Shown one piece after another: positions 45,306-54,095 of a stretch of 64,000 bases of DNA. The stretch is from an uncultured beta proteobacterium (GTDB lineage: Bacteria > Pseudomonadota > Gammaproteobacteria > Burkholderiales > Burkholderiaceae_C), in NCBI GenBank assembly GCA_903832285.1, contig CAILAY010000020.1:1-64000 (forward strand), in the 5' to 3' direction. The notes beneath the pieces are model-generated. The model saw nothing but the letters and a program-made list of their open reading frames with translations, was not told the origin of the DNA and did no database searches. The translations under genes and the position numbers were made by a program. Position 1 is the first letter of the stretch. Every line of letters begins with the position of its first letter.

Positions 45306-46493
45306 AATGGCGAACTGCCGATAGGGTTTCAGGGCCACGCGTTGGGCCGCGCCCGAAACGCCGATCTCCTCGTCCAGCAGATAACAGGCGGGGTCTTCCT
45401 GCCAGGGATCGCCTGTCAGCTGCAGGGCGCGCACCCGGGTGTTGCCGCCGCAGACGTCGAAGTAGCTGCATGCCTTGCAACGCCCTTGCACCGGCCGCGG
45501 GGTTGCCTTGAGCCCGGCCATCAACGGATCCGAGATGTCGCTCCAGATCTCGGAGAACTTGCGCTCGCGCACGTTGCCAAGATTGTGTTGCCACCACATG
45601 GTGTCGGGGTGCACACGCCCGAGGTTGTCGATGTTGGCCACGTTCACGCCCGATGAGTTGCCGCCCCACTGCACCAGCTTCGCGCGCAAATGCGCTTCAC
45701 GCTCGGGCATGCGCGCACGCACCCAATGCAGCAGGTAAACCGCGTCGGCGTCATTGTTGCCAGTGACAAACTCTTTTTCCACACCGCGCTGCAGATCGTT
45801 CCAACAGGTGTCGAACAACAAGTCCATGGCCTTTCGCGTGGTCTCGAAAAACGCGTCCTGACCGCGGTGCGTGTTGCCGCGGCCGGCGTAGTTCAGGTGC
45901 GATAAATAGAACTTGTGCACGCCTTCGTCTTCGGCCAACTGCAGCAACGCCGGCAGGTCGCGTGCGTTGTCCTGGGTCAGGGTGAAGCGCAGACCTACCT
46001 TGATGCCGGCATCGCGGCACAGACGCACACCTGCAAGCGAAGCCTCAAACGCACCCTCCTTGCGGCGAAACTTGTCGTGCGTCTGCTGGATTCCGTCCAG
46101 GCTGATGCCGACGTAGTCAAAACCCGTGGCAGCGATGCGCGCTATGTTGCTCGGGTCGATGAGCGTGCCATTGGTCGACAGGCCGACGTAAAACCCCATG
46201 CGCTTGGCGCGCTGCGCGAGTTCGAAGATGTCAGGGCGCAGCAGCGGTTCTCCGCCCGACAGGATCAGCACCGGCACGCCGAAGGCGCGCAGATCGTCCA
46301 TCACGCTGCAGGCTTCGGCCGTACTCAATTCGCCGGCGAAATCCTTGTCCGAAGAAATCGAATAGCAATGCTCGCAGCTCAAATTGCAGCGACGTATCAG
46401 GTTCCATATCACGACCGGTCCGCTCGGATTGCGCTTCGTACCCAATGCGGTGGGCTGGGCGATTTCTCGCATGTACTGGCTGATGCGGAACAT
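45288..46493 (-). CDS. nirJ: Heme d1 biosynthesis radical SAM protein
   Basis: This 401-residue radical SAM enzyme starts at MFRISQYMRE with AAGGA upstream. The [4Fe-4S] motif CNLSCEHCYS (CxxxCxxC) lies near residue 36 and is followed by LSGGEPLLRPD. The C-terminal SPASM-like part has CKACSYFDVCGGNTR, a second cluster site. NirJ removes two propionate groups on the way to heme d1. It is the last gene of the nirCFDLGHJ operon. Confidence 0.95.
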   Translation of the reverse strand: MFRISQYMREIAQPTALGTKRNPSGPVVIWNLIRRCNLSCEHCYSISSDKDFAGELSTAEACSVMDDLRAFGVPVLILSGGEPLLRPDIFELAQRAKRMGFYVGLSTNGTLIDPSNIARIAATGFDYVGISLDGIQQTHDKFRRKEGAFEASLAGVRLCRDAGIKVGLRFTLTQDNARDLPALLQLAEDEGVHKFYLSHLNYAGRGNTHRGQDAFFETTRKAMDLLFDTCWNDLQRGVEKEFVTGNNDADAVYLLHWVRARMPEREAHLRAKLVQWGGNSSGVNVANIDNLGRVHPDTMWWQHNLGNVRERKFSEIWSDISDPLMAGLKATPRPVQGRCKACSYFDVCGGNTRVRALQLTGDPWQEDPACYLLDEEIGVSGAAQRVALKPYRQFAISEHQS

Positions 46494-46503
46494 GGTTTTC
46501 CTT

Positions 46504-47010
46504 CTACGAAGACGAGGGCGAAGAGGCCAGCCGCAGGCCGGTCTTCTTGAGGATGCGCGTGCTGTAGAGAACGTCGTGATGGCGGGCACTTGCGCCCAGG
46601 CATTGTGCGATCTGGGCCACCTGGGCCTGGACCTCGCCGCGCGTGCGACCATGCACCATGGCGAACAGGTTGTAGCGCCACTGCGGCGGGTGGCGTGGGC
46701 GTTGATAGCAGTGGCTGACGAATTCGAACTGGCCCACCTGTACGCCCAGCTCCTCCACTCGTGCGTCGTCCACATCCCACACCGACATGCCGTTGGCGCG
46801 GTAGCCGATGCGGTAGTGGTTGGGCACGACGCCGATGCGCCGGATCAGGCCACGCTCCTGCATGGCCTGCATCCTCGCAATGACGTCGGCGGGTTCCAGG
46901 CGCAATTGTTCGGCGATCAAGTGATAGGGTCGCGGCACCAGCGGCAAGCCGGCCTGGGTCGCGACCACGATGGCCCGGTCGGTGGCGTCAACGATGCAGG
47001 CGGTGTTCAT
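46504..47010 (-). CDS. nirH: Siroheme decarboxylase-like protein NirH
   Basis: This 168-residue AsnC/Lrp-like protein belongs to the NirDLGH family. It has the N-terminal winged helix (LIAEQLRLEPADVIARMQAM) and the C-terminal half with RIGYRANGMSVWDV and YNLFAMVHGRT. Together these proteins decarboxylate siroheme to didecarboxysiroheme. The start codon overlaps the nirG stop by 4 nt (ATGA). Confidence 0.88.
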   Translation of the reverse strand: MNTACIVDATDRAIVVATQAGLPLVPRPYHLIAEQLRLEPADVIARMQAMQERGLIRRIGVVPNHYRIGYRANGMSVWDVDDARVEELGVQVGQFEFVSHCYQRPRHPPQWRYNLFAMVHGRTRGEVQAQVAQIAQCLGASARHHDVLYSTRILKKTGLRLASSPSSS

Positions 47011-47459
47011 GGTGCTTGCGCCTGCAGCTTCAATTCGACGAAGTATTCGCGCAGCTTGGGGAAGTTGAACACCTTGCAGCCGGTCTCGCGCTCAATCTGT
47101 GCCAGCACCTGAGCGATCTGGTCCGGAGATTCGGTCGCCAGCACGAACCACATGTTGAGCTCGTGTTCACGTGCGTAGTTGTGCGCCACCTGCGGCAAGG
47201 CATTCACCCGTTCAGCCACGCGCTCGTAGTCGTCCGGTTCTGCATGCAAAGCCGCCAGCGTGAAGGCGCCGCCCATCTTTTCGATCTGGAACAGCGGGCC
47301 GATGCGCGTGAGTACCCCGTCTGCCAGCAGCCCGCCCAGACGGCGCAGCAACTCGTCCTCGCTCAGCCCCAGGCGCAGCGCTGCATCCAGGTAGGGACGC
47401 TCGCAGATGGCAAGGCCACCCTGCAAGCCGTTGATGATCGCGTGATCGATCTCATCCAT
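47007..47459 (-). CDS. nirG: Siroheme decarboxylase-like protein NirG
   Basis: This 150-residue NirDLGH-family protein has HAIINGLQGGLAICERPY at the start, VLTRIGPLFQIEKMGGAF in the middle and AHNYAREHELNMWFVLATE with the conserved His/Tyr/Arg segment. It overlaps nirDL by 8 nt and nirH by 4 nt, so the set is translated in a coupled way. Confidence 0.88.
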   Translation of the reverse strand: MDEIDHAIINGLQGGLAICERPYLDAALRLGLSEDELLRRLGGLLADGVLTRIGPLFQIEKMGGAFTLAALHAEPDDYERVAERVNALPQVAHNYAREHELNMWFVLATESPDQIAQVLAQIERETGCKVFNFPKLREYFVELKLQAQAP

Positions 47460-48477
47460 CGGTGGTCTCGAGGGTGGGTGCGTAGTGGGCGCCGCGCTGC
47501 TTGAAGCGGCGCACGCTGAACAGGATCTCTTGCGGATAGCGCTGCAGTTGGCAGAGTTCGTCCAGCGCTGCGATGCGTGCTTTCACCTCCGCCGGGTCTT
47601 TGCCGTGAATCATGCAAAACAGGTTGTAGGACCAGTTGGGCAATTGCCGGTTGCGGCGATAGCACAAGGTGACGCGCCCTGTTGCCGCAATCCGCTGTCC
47701 CACTTCGCTCACGCACTCGTCGGGCACATCCCACACCACCATGGCGTTGGCCCGATAGCCGAGTTCGTGATGGCGCACGATTACGCCCAGGCGCTTGATT
47801 ACGCCGTGGTCCAACCAGCGCGCCAGCAACATCAAAACCTGCCGCTCGGGCAACCCGAGCGCGGCAAAGGGTCGGGGCAACAGGGGCAGCCCGCCTTGCA
47901 GTGCGGCGATCAGTGTCTGTTCACTTTTATCCAGCGTGATCGCCAGGCCATCCGGCGCATTTGTCGGCCGCGCTGTTGCACCGAAAGTGAAACGCTGATC
48001 CGTGCGAGCCGATAGGTCAAAACCCAGATCGATGTGGAAATCCTCGATCAACGGCAGCACCAGGACAGTTCCGCAGCCACTGGTTTGCTCGATCTGCTGC
48101 AGCACGGTGTGCAGTCGCTGCGGATTGGCGGCGGTCACGACAAACCAGAGGTTGAAGCGATGCTGGCGTTCGTAGTTGTGGTTCACCTCAGGCAGGGCGC
48201 TGACACGGGCCGCCACCTGTTCCAGCCGGTCGGCGGGCACCGCCAGCGCCGCGAGCGCGCTGGCACCGACGGCGTTCGGGCGAAACACGGCACCGACGCG
48301 GCTGATCGCGCCGCTACTCCGCAATCGCTGCAACTGCTCAATGACACAACTCTCGGTGGACTCAAGCTGCTGCGCCAGCGCGGCGTAGGGACGCTGCACC
48401 AAAGGGAAATCGCGCTGAAACCGATTCAACAGGGCGAACTCCAGATCGGTAAAAGCGGTCGGCGCAAGGTGCGTCAT
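47452..48477 (-). CDS. nirDL: Fused siroheme decarboxylase subunits NirD-NirL
   Basis: This 341-residue protein is two NirDLGH domains in one chain. Residues 1-150 are NirD-like (ISRVGAVFRPNAVGASALAA, NHNYERQHRFNLWFVVTA). Residues 185-330 are NirL-like (IKRLGVIVRHHELGYRANAM, YNLFCMIHGKDP). Fused nirDL genes are common in betaproteobacteria; pseudomonads have two separate genes. The ATG follows the nirF stop by one base. Confidence 0.9.
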   Translation of the reverse strand: MTHLAPTAFTDLEFALLNRFQRDFPLVQRPYAALAQQLESTESCVIEQLQRLRSSGAISRVGAVFRPNAVGASALAALAVPADRLEQVAARVSALPEVNHNYERQHRFNLWFVVTAANPQRLHTVLQQIEQTSGCGTVLVLPLIEDFHIDLGFDLSARTDQRFTFGATARPTNAPDGLAITLDKSEQTLIAALQGGLPLLPRPFAALGLPERQVLMLLARWLDHGVIKRLGVIVRHHELGYRANAMVVWDVPDECVSEVGQRIAATGRVTLCYRRNRQLPNWSYNLFCMIHGKDPAEVKARIAALDELCQLQRYPQEILFSVRRFKQRGAHYAPTLETTDG

Positions 48478-48478
48478 G

Positions 48479-49663
48479 TCAAAAGCCTATGCGGGCGGCG
48501 CGCGTTGTGAAGAAGATCCCGCTGGGCGACTGCACCGGCAGTTGCGCGCGAACGGCGAAGCTGGCGGTGTCGTAGACCATGACCCGATTGTCGTCACGTG
48601 CGGAGATCCAGACCGACTCGCCGCGCGGCGAAAACTCCATGTGCAACACCGCCTTGCCGGGTTCAAGCTGTTGCACGATCTGGCGCGATTCGACGTCGAT
48701 GACCTGCACCTGGGCGTTGTCCGGAAAGGCGAAGTTGACCCACACCTGTCGGCCATCGGGCCGCGCGATCACGAACACCGGCTGACCCGCCACGGGGATA
48801 CGGCCGGCCTCGCGCCAGGTCTCGGTGTCAATCACCAGCACCTCGTGGCGACCGACGGCAGGAACGTAGGCGTAGCGGCCGGCAACGGCCCAGCCGCGCA
48901 GGTGCGGCATCTTGTACACGGGCAGCTTCTCTTCACCTTTGCCATAGCCGTCCAGAATGCGGCGTACGCCCTTTTCCGGGTGCCACAAGTCCAGCAGGGC
49001 CATCCCGTCTTCGCCGAACAGTCCGGCCAGGTAATAGCGACCCTCGGGCGTCACCAGCGCGTCGTAGGGTTGGCGTCCGATCGCCTTGAACTTTTCGACG
49101 CGCGGTGCAGCCGGTTGGCTGAAGTCACCGACCCATATTTCGTCGGCCTCAAACAGGCTCCAGACAAAGCGCTGGCCGGGTGCGTCGGCCAGACCGACGA
49201 CCTTGGAGCGCTCGCCGTTGGGGCCGAAGCTGGACGGAATATCGGCCAGCAATTCCAGCGTGTCGGCGTTGAACACCTTGACGCCGCCAGGGGTGTAGTT
49301 CTGGGCGGCGATCAGCGTCCCGTCCTGGGAGATCGCGCCGCCAATGCTGTTGCCCGCCTGCAGCACGCGGCGCTCGACCATGCCCCGGAGCAGATCGAGT
49401 TTGGACAGACCGCCGTCGCGCCCAAACACGTAAGCGTAGCGAGCGTCGCGCGAAAACACGACCGAGGCATGGGACAAATCGCCGAGTCCCGAGACCGAGG
49501 CGATCGAGAGCATGCGGGTGGTGTCGACGATCTGCACGCTGCCGCGTTCGCGCTCGATCACCACGCCCAGGTCGCCGCTGCCACGCAAGGTCGGCGCTGC
49601 GCAGCCGGTCAAAGCCAGCAGCGTGCAAGCGACCGTCCACCAAGACCAAGTTCTAACGTTCAC
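48479..49663 (-). CDS. nirF: Heme d1 biosynthesis lipoprotein NirF
   Basis: This 394-residue propeller protein related to the NirS d1 domain starts at a GTG overlapping nirC by 11 nt. The signal peptide ends in a lipobox LTGC, so it is probably a periplasmic lipoprotein. Propeller segments such as ARYAYVFGRDGGLSKLDLL, KMPHLRGWAVAGRYAYVP and VLHMEFSPRGESVWIS are clear. NirF acts late in heme d1 synthesis, at the dihydro-d1 stage. Confidence 0.93.
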   Translation of the reverse strand: MNVRTWSWWTVACTLLALTGCAAPTLRGSGDLGVVIERERGSVQIVDTTRMLSIASVSGLGDLSHASVVFSRDARYAYVFGRDGGLSKLDLLRGMVERRVLQAGNSIGGAISQDGTLIAAQNYTPGGVKVFNADTLELLADIPSSFGPNGERSKVVGLADAPGQRFVWSLFEADEIWVGDFSQPAAPRVEKFKAIGRQPYDALVTPEGRYYLAGLFGEDGMALLDLWHPEKGVRRILDGYGKGEEKLPVYKMPHLRGWAVAGRYAYVPAVGRHEVLVIDTETWREAGRIPVAGQPVFVIARPDGRQVWVNFAFPDNAQVQVIDVESRQIVQQLEPGKAVLHMEFSPRGESVWISARDDNRVMVYDTASFAVRAQLPVQSPSGIFFTTRAARIGF

Positions 49664-50081
49664 CGGGAAAACCTTTCTGCAATTGACTTACGATCCAATC
49701 GGCTTCGGCCTCGCTCAGAAACCGCTGCCAGGGCGGCATGGGTGTGCCTGGGCGGCCCTGCAGGATCGTCCATTTGAGGCTGTCTGCGGGTTTGTCCTTC
49801 AGGCTTGCGGGAAGCAGCGCCGGACCGAGGCCGCCCTTCAGCGTCAGACCATGGCAGGAACCGCAATCCTGTCGCACCAGCGAGATCAACTCGGCGCGTC
49901 TGGCCGCGTTGGCGGGTTCCTTCACCCACTCGGCCGCGGGCACCGCCTGACACATCGACGCTGCGCACAGCAGCAGCCACGGCTTGCAATGCGATGTCAG
50001 AGAGCGAGCCTGGCGGCGCATCCCATGGGCGACAAACGCCCACGCAACGACGGCAACCAGGGGTTTCATTCCAGCGGGCAT
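49653..50081 (-). CDS. nirC: c-type cytochrome NirC
   Basis: This is a small monoheme cytochrome c with CGSCH as the heme site and Met in PGTPMPPWQRFLS. It is the first gene of the nirCFDLGHJ operon. The start is uncertain. ATG 50081 has CAGGA 10 nt upstream. A later ATG (MRRQARSL, about 50021) would give a normal-length signal peptide ending at AVPA. NirC accepts electrons from NirN/NirF-dependent heme d1 maturation or donates them to NirS. Confidence 0.85.
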   Translation of the reverse strand: MPAGMKPLVAVVAWAFVAHGMRRQARSLTSHCKPWLLLCAASMCQAVPAAEWVKEPANAARRAELISLVRQDCGSCHGLTLKGGLGPALLPASLKDKPADSLKWTILQGRPGTPMPPWQRFLSEAEADWIVSQLQKGFPGER

Positions 50082-50145
50082 GGTTTTCAATTCCTGCTTC
50101 AAGCGAGGGTCGGTGGGAGCGTACGCGAGTTCAGTGTCAGCGTCC

Positions 50146-50159
50146 TTGGTCTACTTCAA
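50146..50159. promoter_or_regulatory. FNR/Dnr-type box shared by nirC operon and nirE
   Basis: TTGGT-CTAC-TTCAA matches TTGAT-N4-ATCAA with one mismatch per half and keeps the TTG-N8-CAA core. Its centre is about 70 bp from both divergent start codons (50081 and 50222), so one dimer could activate both transcripts. This is the best Dnr-site candidate in the nir region. Confidence 0.65.
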
Positions 50160-50221
50160 GTATTTTTGCGCGGCTTTACGGTAGATTCGCACCCATCGCC
50201 ACAGAACCCGTGAGAACATGA

Positions 50222-51055
50222 ATGAGCAGCTTTTCCGTCGACTTGGTCAGCCAGAATGTGGCGCCCGCTGGCAACCCTGGCAGGGTGTTTCTGGTGGGCG
50301 CAGGTCCGGGGGATCCGGAATTGCTGACCCTGCGCGCAGACCGGTTGCTGCGCGAAGCGGATGCGGTGGTCTATGACCATCTGGTGAGTTCAGGCGTGCT
50401 CGACAGGGTGGGTAGCCGGGCCGAGCGGATTTACGTGGGCAAGCAGGAAAGCCAGCACAGCCTGCCGCAGGCGGACATCAACGCGCTGCTGGTCAGTCTG
50501 GCCAAACAGGGAAAGAAGGTGGTGCGACTCAAGGGAGGCGACCCCTTCATTTTTGGACGCGGCGGCGAAGAGGCCGAAGAACTGGTGGCCGCGGGCGTGC
50601 ATTTTGAAGTCGTTCCTGGAGTCACAGCGGCTTCGGGCGTCAGTGCCTACGCCGGAATTCCGCTGACGCATCGCGATTACGCGCAATCCTGCAAGTTCAC
50701 GACCGGCCACCTGAAAGAGGGGAGCGTGCAACTCGATTGGGTTCATCTGGTGCAGCCGAATCAGACAGTGGTGATCTACATGGGTCTGGGCGCCCTGCCA
50801 GAAATATGCCGCCAGTTGATCGCCCACGGGCAGGCACCGTCGATGCCCACGGCCGTGGTCGAAAATGGTACGACCGAAGGCCAGCGTGTGCTCGTCGGCA
50901 CCCTGGCCGATATCGCTGTCGGGGTGAGGGCACAAGGCTTCAAGTCACCCAGCCTGATCATCGTGGGCGAGGTTGTGGCCCTGCGGGAGAAGCTGCAGTG
51001 GTTTGAGGGCATGGCAGGCAAGGTTGATGGCATCTCAGGGCTTGACAATCCCTAA
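50222..51055 (+). CDS. nirE: Uroporphyrinogen-III C-methyltransferase for heme d1 synthesis
   Basis: This 277-residue SUMT (CobA/NirE) has the SAM-binding start [20 protein letters not shown], the YVGK region and [21 protein letters not shown] with the usual catalytic loop. It converts uroporphyrinogen III to precorrin-2 as the entry to siroheme and heme d1. It is divergent from nirC and shares its FNR-type box, which marks it as the denitrification copy (nirE) and not a housekeeping cobA. Its 3' end overlaps a convergent gene by 21 nt. Confidence 0.93.
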   Translation: MSSFSVDLVSQNVAPAGNPGRVFLVGAGPGDPELLTLRADRLLREADAVVYDHLVSSGVLDRVGSRAERIYVGKQESQHSLPQADINALLVSLAKQGKKVVRLKGGDPFIFGRGGEEAEELVAAGVHFEVVPGVTAASGVSAYAGIPLTHRDYAQSCKFTTGHLKEGSVQLDWVHLVQPNQTVVIYMGLGALPEICRQLIAHGQAPSMPTAVVENGTTEGQRVLVGTLADIAVGVRAQGFKSPSLIIVGEVVALREKLQWFEGMAGKVDGISGLDNP

Positions 51056-52051
51056 GTCGATGAGGCAGCGCGCCGTGTCGACGATGCTTTGTTCCACGGG
51101 CCGCGTGGCCCAGCCCAGCACCGCCTTGGCGTGCGACGCATCCTGGTTGCGCACTGAACCCAGCTCGCCCACCACGGCTTTGGCCAGCGGGTTGAAGAGC
51201 GCTGCCACGCGCACAACCCAGTCGGGTATGTTGCGGGTCGTGACCTTGTTGGCCTGCGGCCCCAACTGTGCGCGCAAGATGTCGGCCACTTCACGCAGCG
51301 TGATGAAACGCCCCGAAGCAATGAATCGCTCGCCGCCCATCCGAGGGGCCGTCAATGCGCGCACGTGCAGGTCGGCCACGTCACGCACGTCGACCACTCC
51401 GAACCCGAAATCCGGGCAGGCCCCCATGGATCCGTTGAGCAGCTTCTTGACGATAACCACCGATGCCGAATAGTCCTTGCTCCACACTGGCCCCAGCACC
51501 ACCGACGGGCAAATGCTGCAGTACTCCATGTCGCCACCCAGCGAGGCCACCCAGTCTCGCGCGGCGCGCTCGGCCACGGTCTTGCTCTGGACGTAGGGCG
51601 ACAGTCCGGGCTTGGACAAATCGGTCCAGTCGGCCTCGGTGAAGGTGTGCACGCCACGACCGCGGCCGTAGGAGATGGCGGCGACGGACGAAGTCATCAC
51701 GAAACGCGTGACACCCGCCGCCTTGGCTGCGCGCAAGGCACGCAGGGCACCGTCGCGCGCCGGCACAATCAGTTCGTTAGCGTCCTTGGGTATGCCGGTG
51801 GGCAGAGGCGAGGCCACATGTGCCACTGCGTTGCATCCGGCCATGGCCTGCGCCCAGCCGTCGTCGGCGTTCAAATCAGCCGCAAAGAATCTGACACGGC
51901 TGTTGTCCACTGCCAGTAACTGGCGTACCACAGCTTCTTTGGCCAGGCTGCGCACGGTGGTGTGGACCATCCAGCCATCGGCCACGAGTTGTCGAATGAG
52001 AAAGCCGGCGATGTAGCCGCTGCCACCCGAGACGAGGACGGTGTCTGCCAT
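51035..52051 (-). CDS. NAD(P)-dependent epimerase/reductase (extended SDR)
   Basis: This 338-residue extended short-chain dehydrogenase starts at [20 protein letters not shown], with the Gly-rich nucleotide motif GGSGYIAG. It continues with [10 protein letters not shown] (catalytic Ser region) and [14 protein letters not shown] (YxxxK). It resembles dihydroflavonol reductase/aldehyde reductase types. The substrate is not predictable. It overlaps nirE at the 3' end and has no clear role in denitrification. Confidence 0.85.
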   Translation of the reverse strand: MADTVLVSGGSGYIAGFLIRQLVADGWMVHTTVRSLAKEAVVRQLLAVDNSRVRFFAADLNADDGWAQAMAGCNAVAHVASPLPTGIPKDANELIVPARDGALRALRAAKAAGVTRFVMTSSVAAISYGRGRGVHTFTEADWTDLSKPGLSPYVQSKTVAERAARDWVASLGGDMEYCSICPSVVLGPVWSKDYSASVVIVKKLLNGSMGACPDFGFGVVDVRDVADLHVRALTAPRMGGERFIASGRFITLREVADILRAQLGPQANKVTTRNIPDWVVRVAALFNPLAKAVVGELGSVRNQDASHAKAVLGWATRPVEQSIVDTARCLIDLGIVKP

Positions 52052-52415
52052 GTAAGTTTGCTTTCTGCCGCCAGGGCGTGGGTTGGCAGACAAGGGATTT
52101 TGCTGCGCCATGTCAAGTATCGCATTGCGACGCTGCGCTTGGGGTTCGCTCCCCGCTCGCCGCCTGTCACGTTTGAATCGCCTCTTGCGTCAAAATTCAG
52201 CCACTTTGCAGTCTTGCATTTATGCAAAGCGTGCTGCCGCTGCTCGATTCTCCCCTGTCGGCCGCGGGTCGCGCCAAAGCACAGGGTGTCCAAGGTCGCC
52301 CACAGGTACATAAGCTCCATGGAGAAGCAGATTCCCGGTATGAATCGATACACGTTGAACAGGCCTGCCCTGGTCCCGAGATTCAGTCGGTTGGCCGGTG
52401 CCCCAACACCACTTT
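52052..52415. other. Non-coding or decayed stretch upstream of the SDR gene
   Basis: This 364-nt stretch contains short open frames on both strands but none with a ribosome site, a recognisable domain or consistent codon use. It adjoins a methyltransferase remnant and may be further decayed sequence. No repeat, tRNA or terminator is seen. Confidence 0.5.
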
Positions 52416-52958
52416 CTATCCTGGCCGGTCGAGCACATAAACATCCACAAACCCGGCATGCTCCAATTCGGCCCCTAGCTCGTCAGGCTCACGATGGGGG
52501 CGCCCCATGAACTGTGGATGACCAGGTCCAGCACGATTTCGCGTGCGCCCGAGGATTGCGGGTCGTCGTGCACTGCGGTCTGATCGACGGCGGGCGACCA
52601 TAGCACCCCACCTGGCCGCAACGACTGCAGGCTCACCGCCAACGTTGCCACCGGGCCGCACCAACATCGCCCACGCCGTGTGCAGGGTGAAGTGATCACC
52701 GTCATCGGACATCAGCACGCCGTGTGCGTGCCGGGCCACGCACAGGTCGGCGAGCTGAGCTTCGCTGCGCTGCAGGTCCTGAGCGGTCTTTGCAACCGTC
52801 GCCTCGGCAAGAAGCGCAGCAAGTGCACGTGCCTCGGCAGCACCACGGATCAACTGCAGCGCCTTTGAGACAACGAATCGATCGCTCACTGCTGAAAGCG
52901 CTGCGAAGTAGGCAAACATGTCCACGGTTTCTTGCCGTGGTTCATCATCTTGTGTCAT
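52416..52958 (-). pseudogene. Remnant of an O-methyltransferase gene
   Basis: The N-terminal part resembles the winged-helix dimerisation domain of acetylserotonin/hydroxyneurosporene-type O-methyltransferases (TAQDLQRSEAQLADLC...HGVLMSDDGDHFTLHTA). The SAM-binding core (GxGxG region) is missing. The next recognisable part, LQSLRPGGVLWS, is in another frame, and the final LGAELEHAGFVDVYVLDRPG returns to the first frame. A central deletion and at least two frame changes make this a pseudogene. The first codons overlap the upstream small gene by 14 nt. Confidence 0.6.
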
Positions 52959-53430
52959 GGGGTCGCTCGTAACCTGACGCAATCCACGCGTGGGAGCTGT
53001 CAACCGTCAATTTGAAGGCGGGGGACACCCGGACCCGAGCGAGTTCCTGGCCGAAGTCGTCCTGGGCACTCAGGGTTGCCGTGGCACCGTCTTCGTCAGG
53101 CACGATCGACAAGTTCACCCGAATGCGGCTGCCGTTGACGGTGACGGTCAGATTCTTGTTGAGTTGTGCGTGGAGTTGTTGCTCGGAACGACGCACGAAT
53201 TCTTTGGCTGTCTTGACCAGCGTCTGAAAGGCAGCCGTGTCCAGCGGCTTGGGATTCTTTTTGTCCCGCCCCATCGTCCACGGTCCCACCAAGGCGGGCT
53301 CAGATTCGCCGGTCAGGTGCATCGCAACGGCCCAGCCGTCGTCATCTTCGTTCTTGACGACCCGCGCCGTCCACTGACCATCTCCCCATAAGCGGGCTTC
53401 CTGGATCGGCTCTTGGTTATCCGTTGTCAC
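52945..53430 (-). CDS. Conserved-looking protein of unknown function
   Basis: The open frame gives a 161-residue soluble protein if the GTG at 53430 is used; that start has an AAAGG sequence 10 nt upstream. A longer version from 53469 is possible. The protein is hydrophilic, with no signal peptide or membrane helix and no recognised motif. Segments such as GQWTARVVKNEDDDGWAVAM and TVTVNGSRIRVNLSIVPDE look like beta-rich domains. It lies between two decayed genes, so its own status as a functional gene is not assured. Confidence 0.55.
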   Translation of the reverse strand: MTTDNQEPIQEARLWGDGQWTARVVKNEDDDGWAVAMHLTGESEPALVGPWTMGRDKKNPKPLDTAAFQTLVKTAKEFVRRSEQQLHAQLNKNLTVTVNGSRIRVNLSIVPDEDGATATLSAQDDFGQELARVRVSPAFKLTVDSSHAWIASGYERPHDTR

Positions 53431-53493
53431 AATGAATGGGCCTTTACGCTTTTGCAGTTGGCGATGCATCGCTCGGGTTGAGCGTGTCGGCAA

Positions 53494-54014
53494 TCACTTT
53501 GTCCTGCGCACGGTGTCCAGCGCGAAGAGGGAACGCTGGCCCTGTGTGTCCTGACTTTCCAGCCGCATTTGCCAGGTACCGGATTCAGGGTTCCAGGTGA
53601 ACCTGTTGAAGAACGGCCCGTGGGGTACTCAAACCGAAATTCAACTGAATTTCCCAACCGCTTTCCCTTGCCGATGGCAGAGTACATGCCGCCAAACGTG
53701 TCGGTCCAATGGGCGACATATTCACCCGACGCATGGATGAAGCCAATGAGCACAATGGCTTCGTAGCGTGACGGGATGGCCGTATCCTTCATATGCAGCT
53801 GAAGAAACTGGTGCGAAAGTTCCCACGTTACGTTCAGGGTGTTTTGCTCGGTCCTTGCGTGCATCTGTCGCGTGATCAACCACGCGCCTTCCAGCTTAGA
53901 CAGCAGGTCGTCATCAAAGCGGCCGCCCGGTCCATCAACCGGTTGCTGTGCTGAAGTTGATGTAGGTGCAAGTATGGCGGCGCCGAGTAGCAGAAGAAGG
54001 GGTCTGCGGTTCAT
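53494..54014 (-). pseudogene. Frameshifted secreted DUF1579-like gene
   Basis: The frame starts MNRRPLLLLLGAAILAP (signal peptide) and continues through LSKLEGAWLITRQMHARTEQ and FIHASGEYVAHWTDTFGG, typical of DUF1579-like proteins. After FRFEYP the frame breaks. The next frame continues GPFFNRFTWNPESGTW and ends at a TGA at 53494 after TVRRTK. A single one- or two-base indel near 53630 explains it. Either a pseudogene or a sequencing error. Confidence 0.7.
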
Positions 54015-54095
54015 GGTGGCTATGATTGTGATGAAAATGCGGCCAGGTTGCTGCACAAGGGTGCCAGGTATTCGGTGCAGAAATTGTGCGGATGT

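Noticed and set aside
52112-52440. Short open frames on both strands in the stretch before the SDR gene
   Set aside because: None has a start site, conserved motif or normal codon use.
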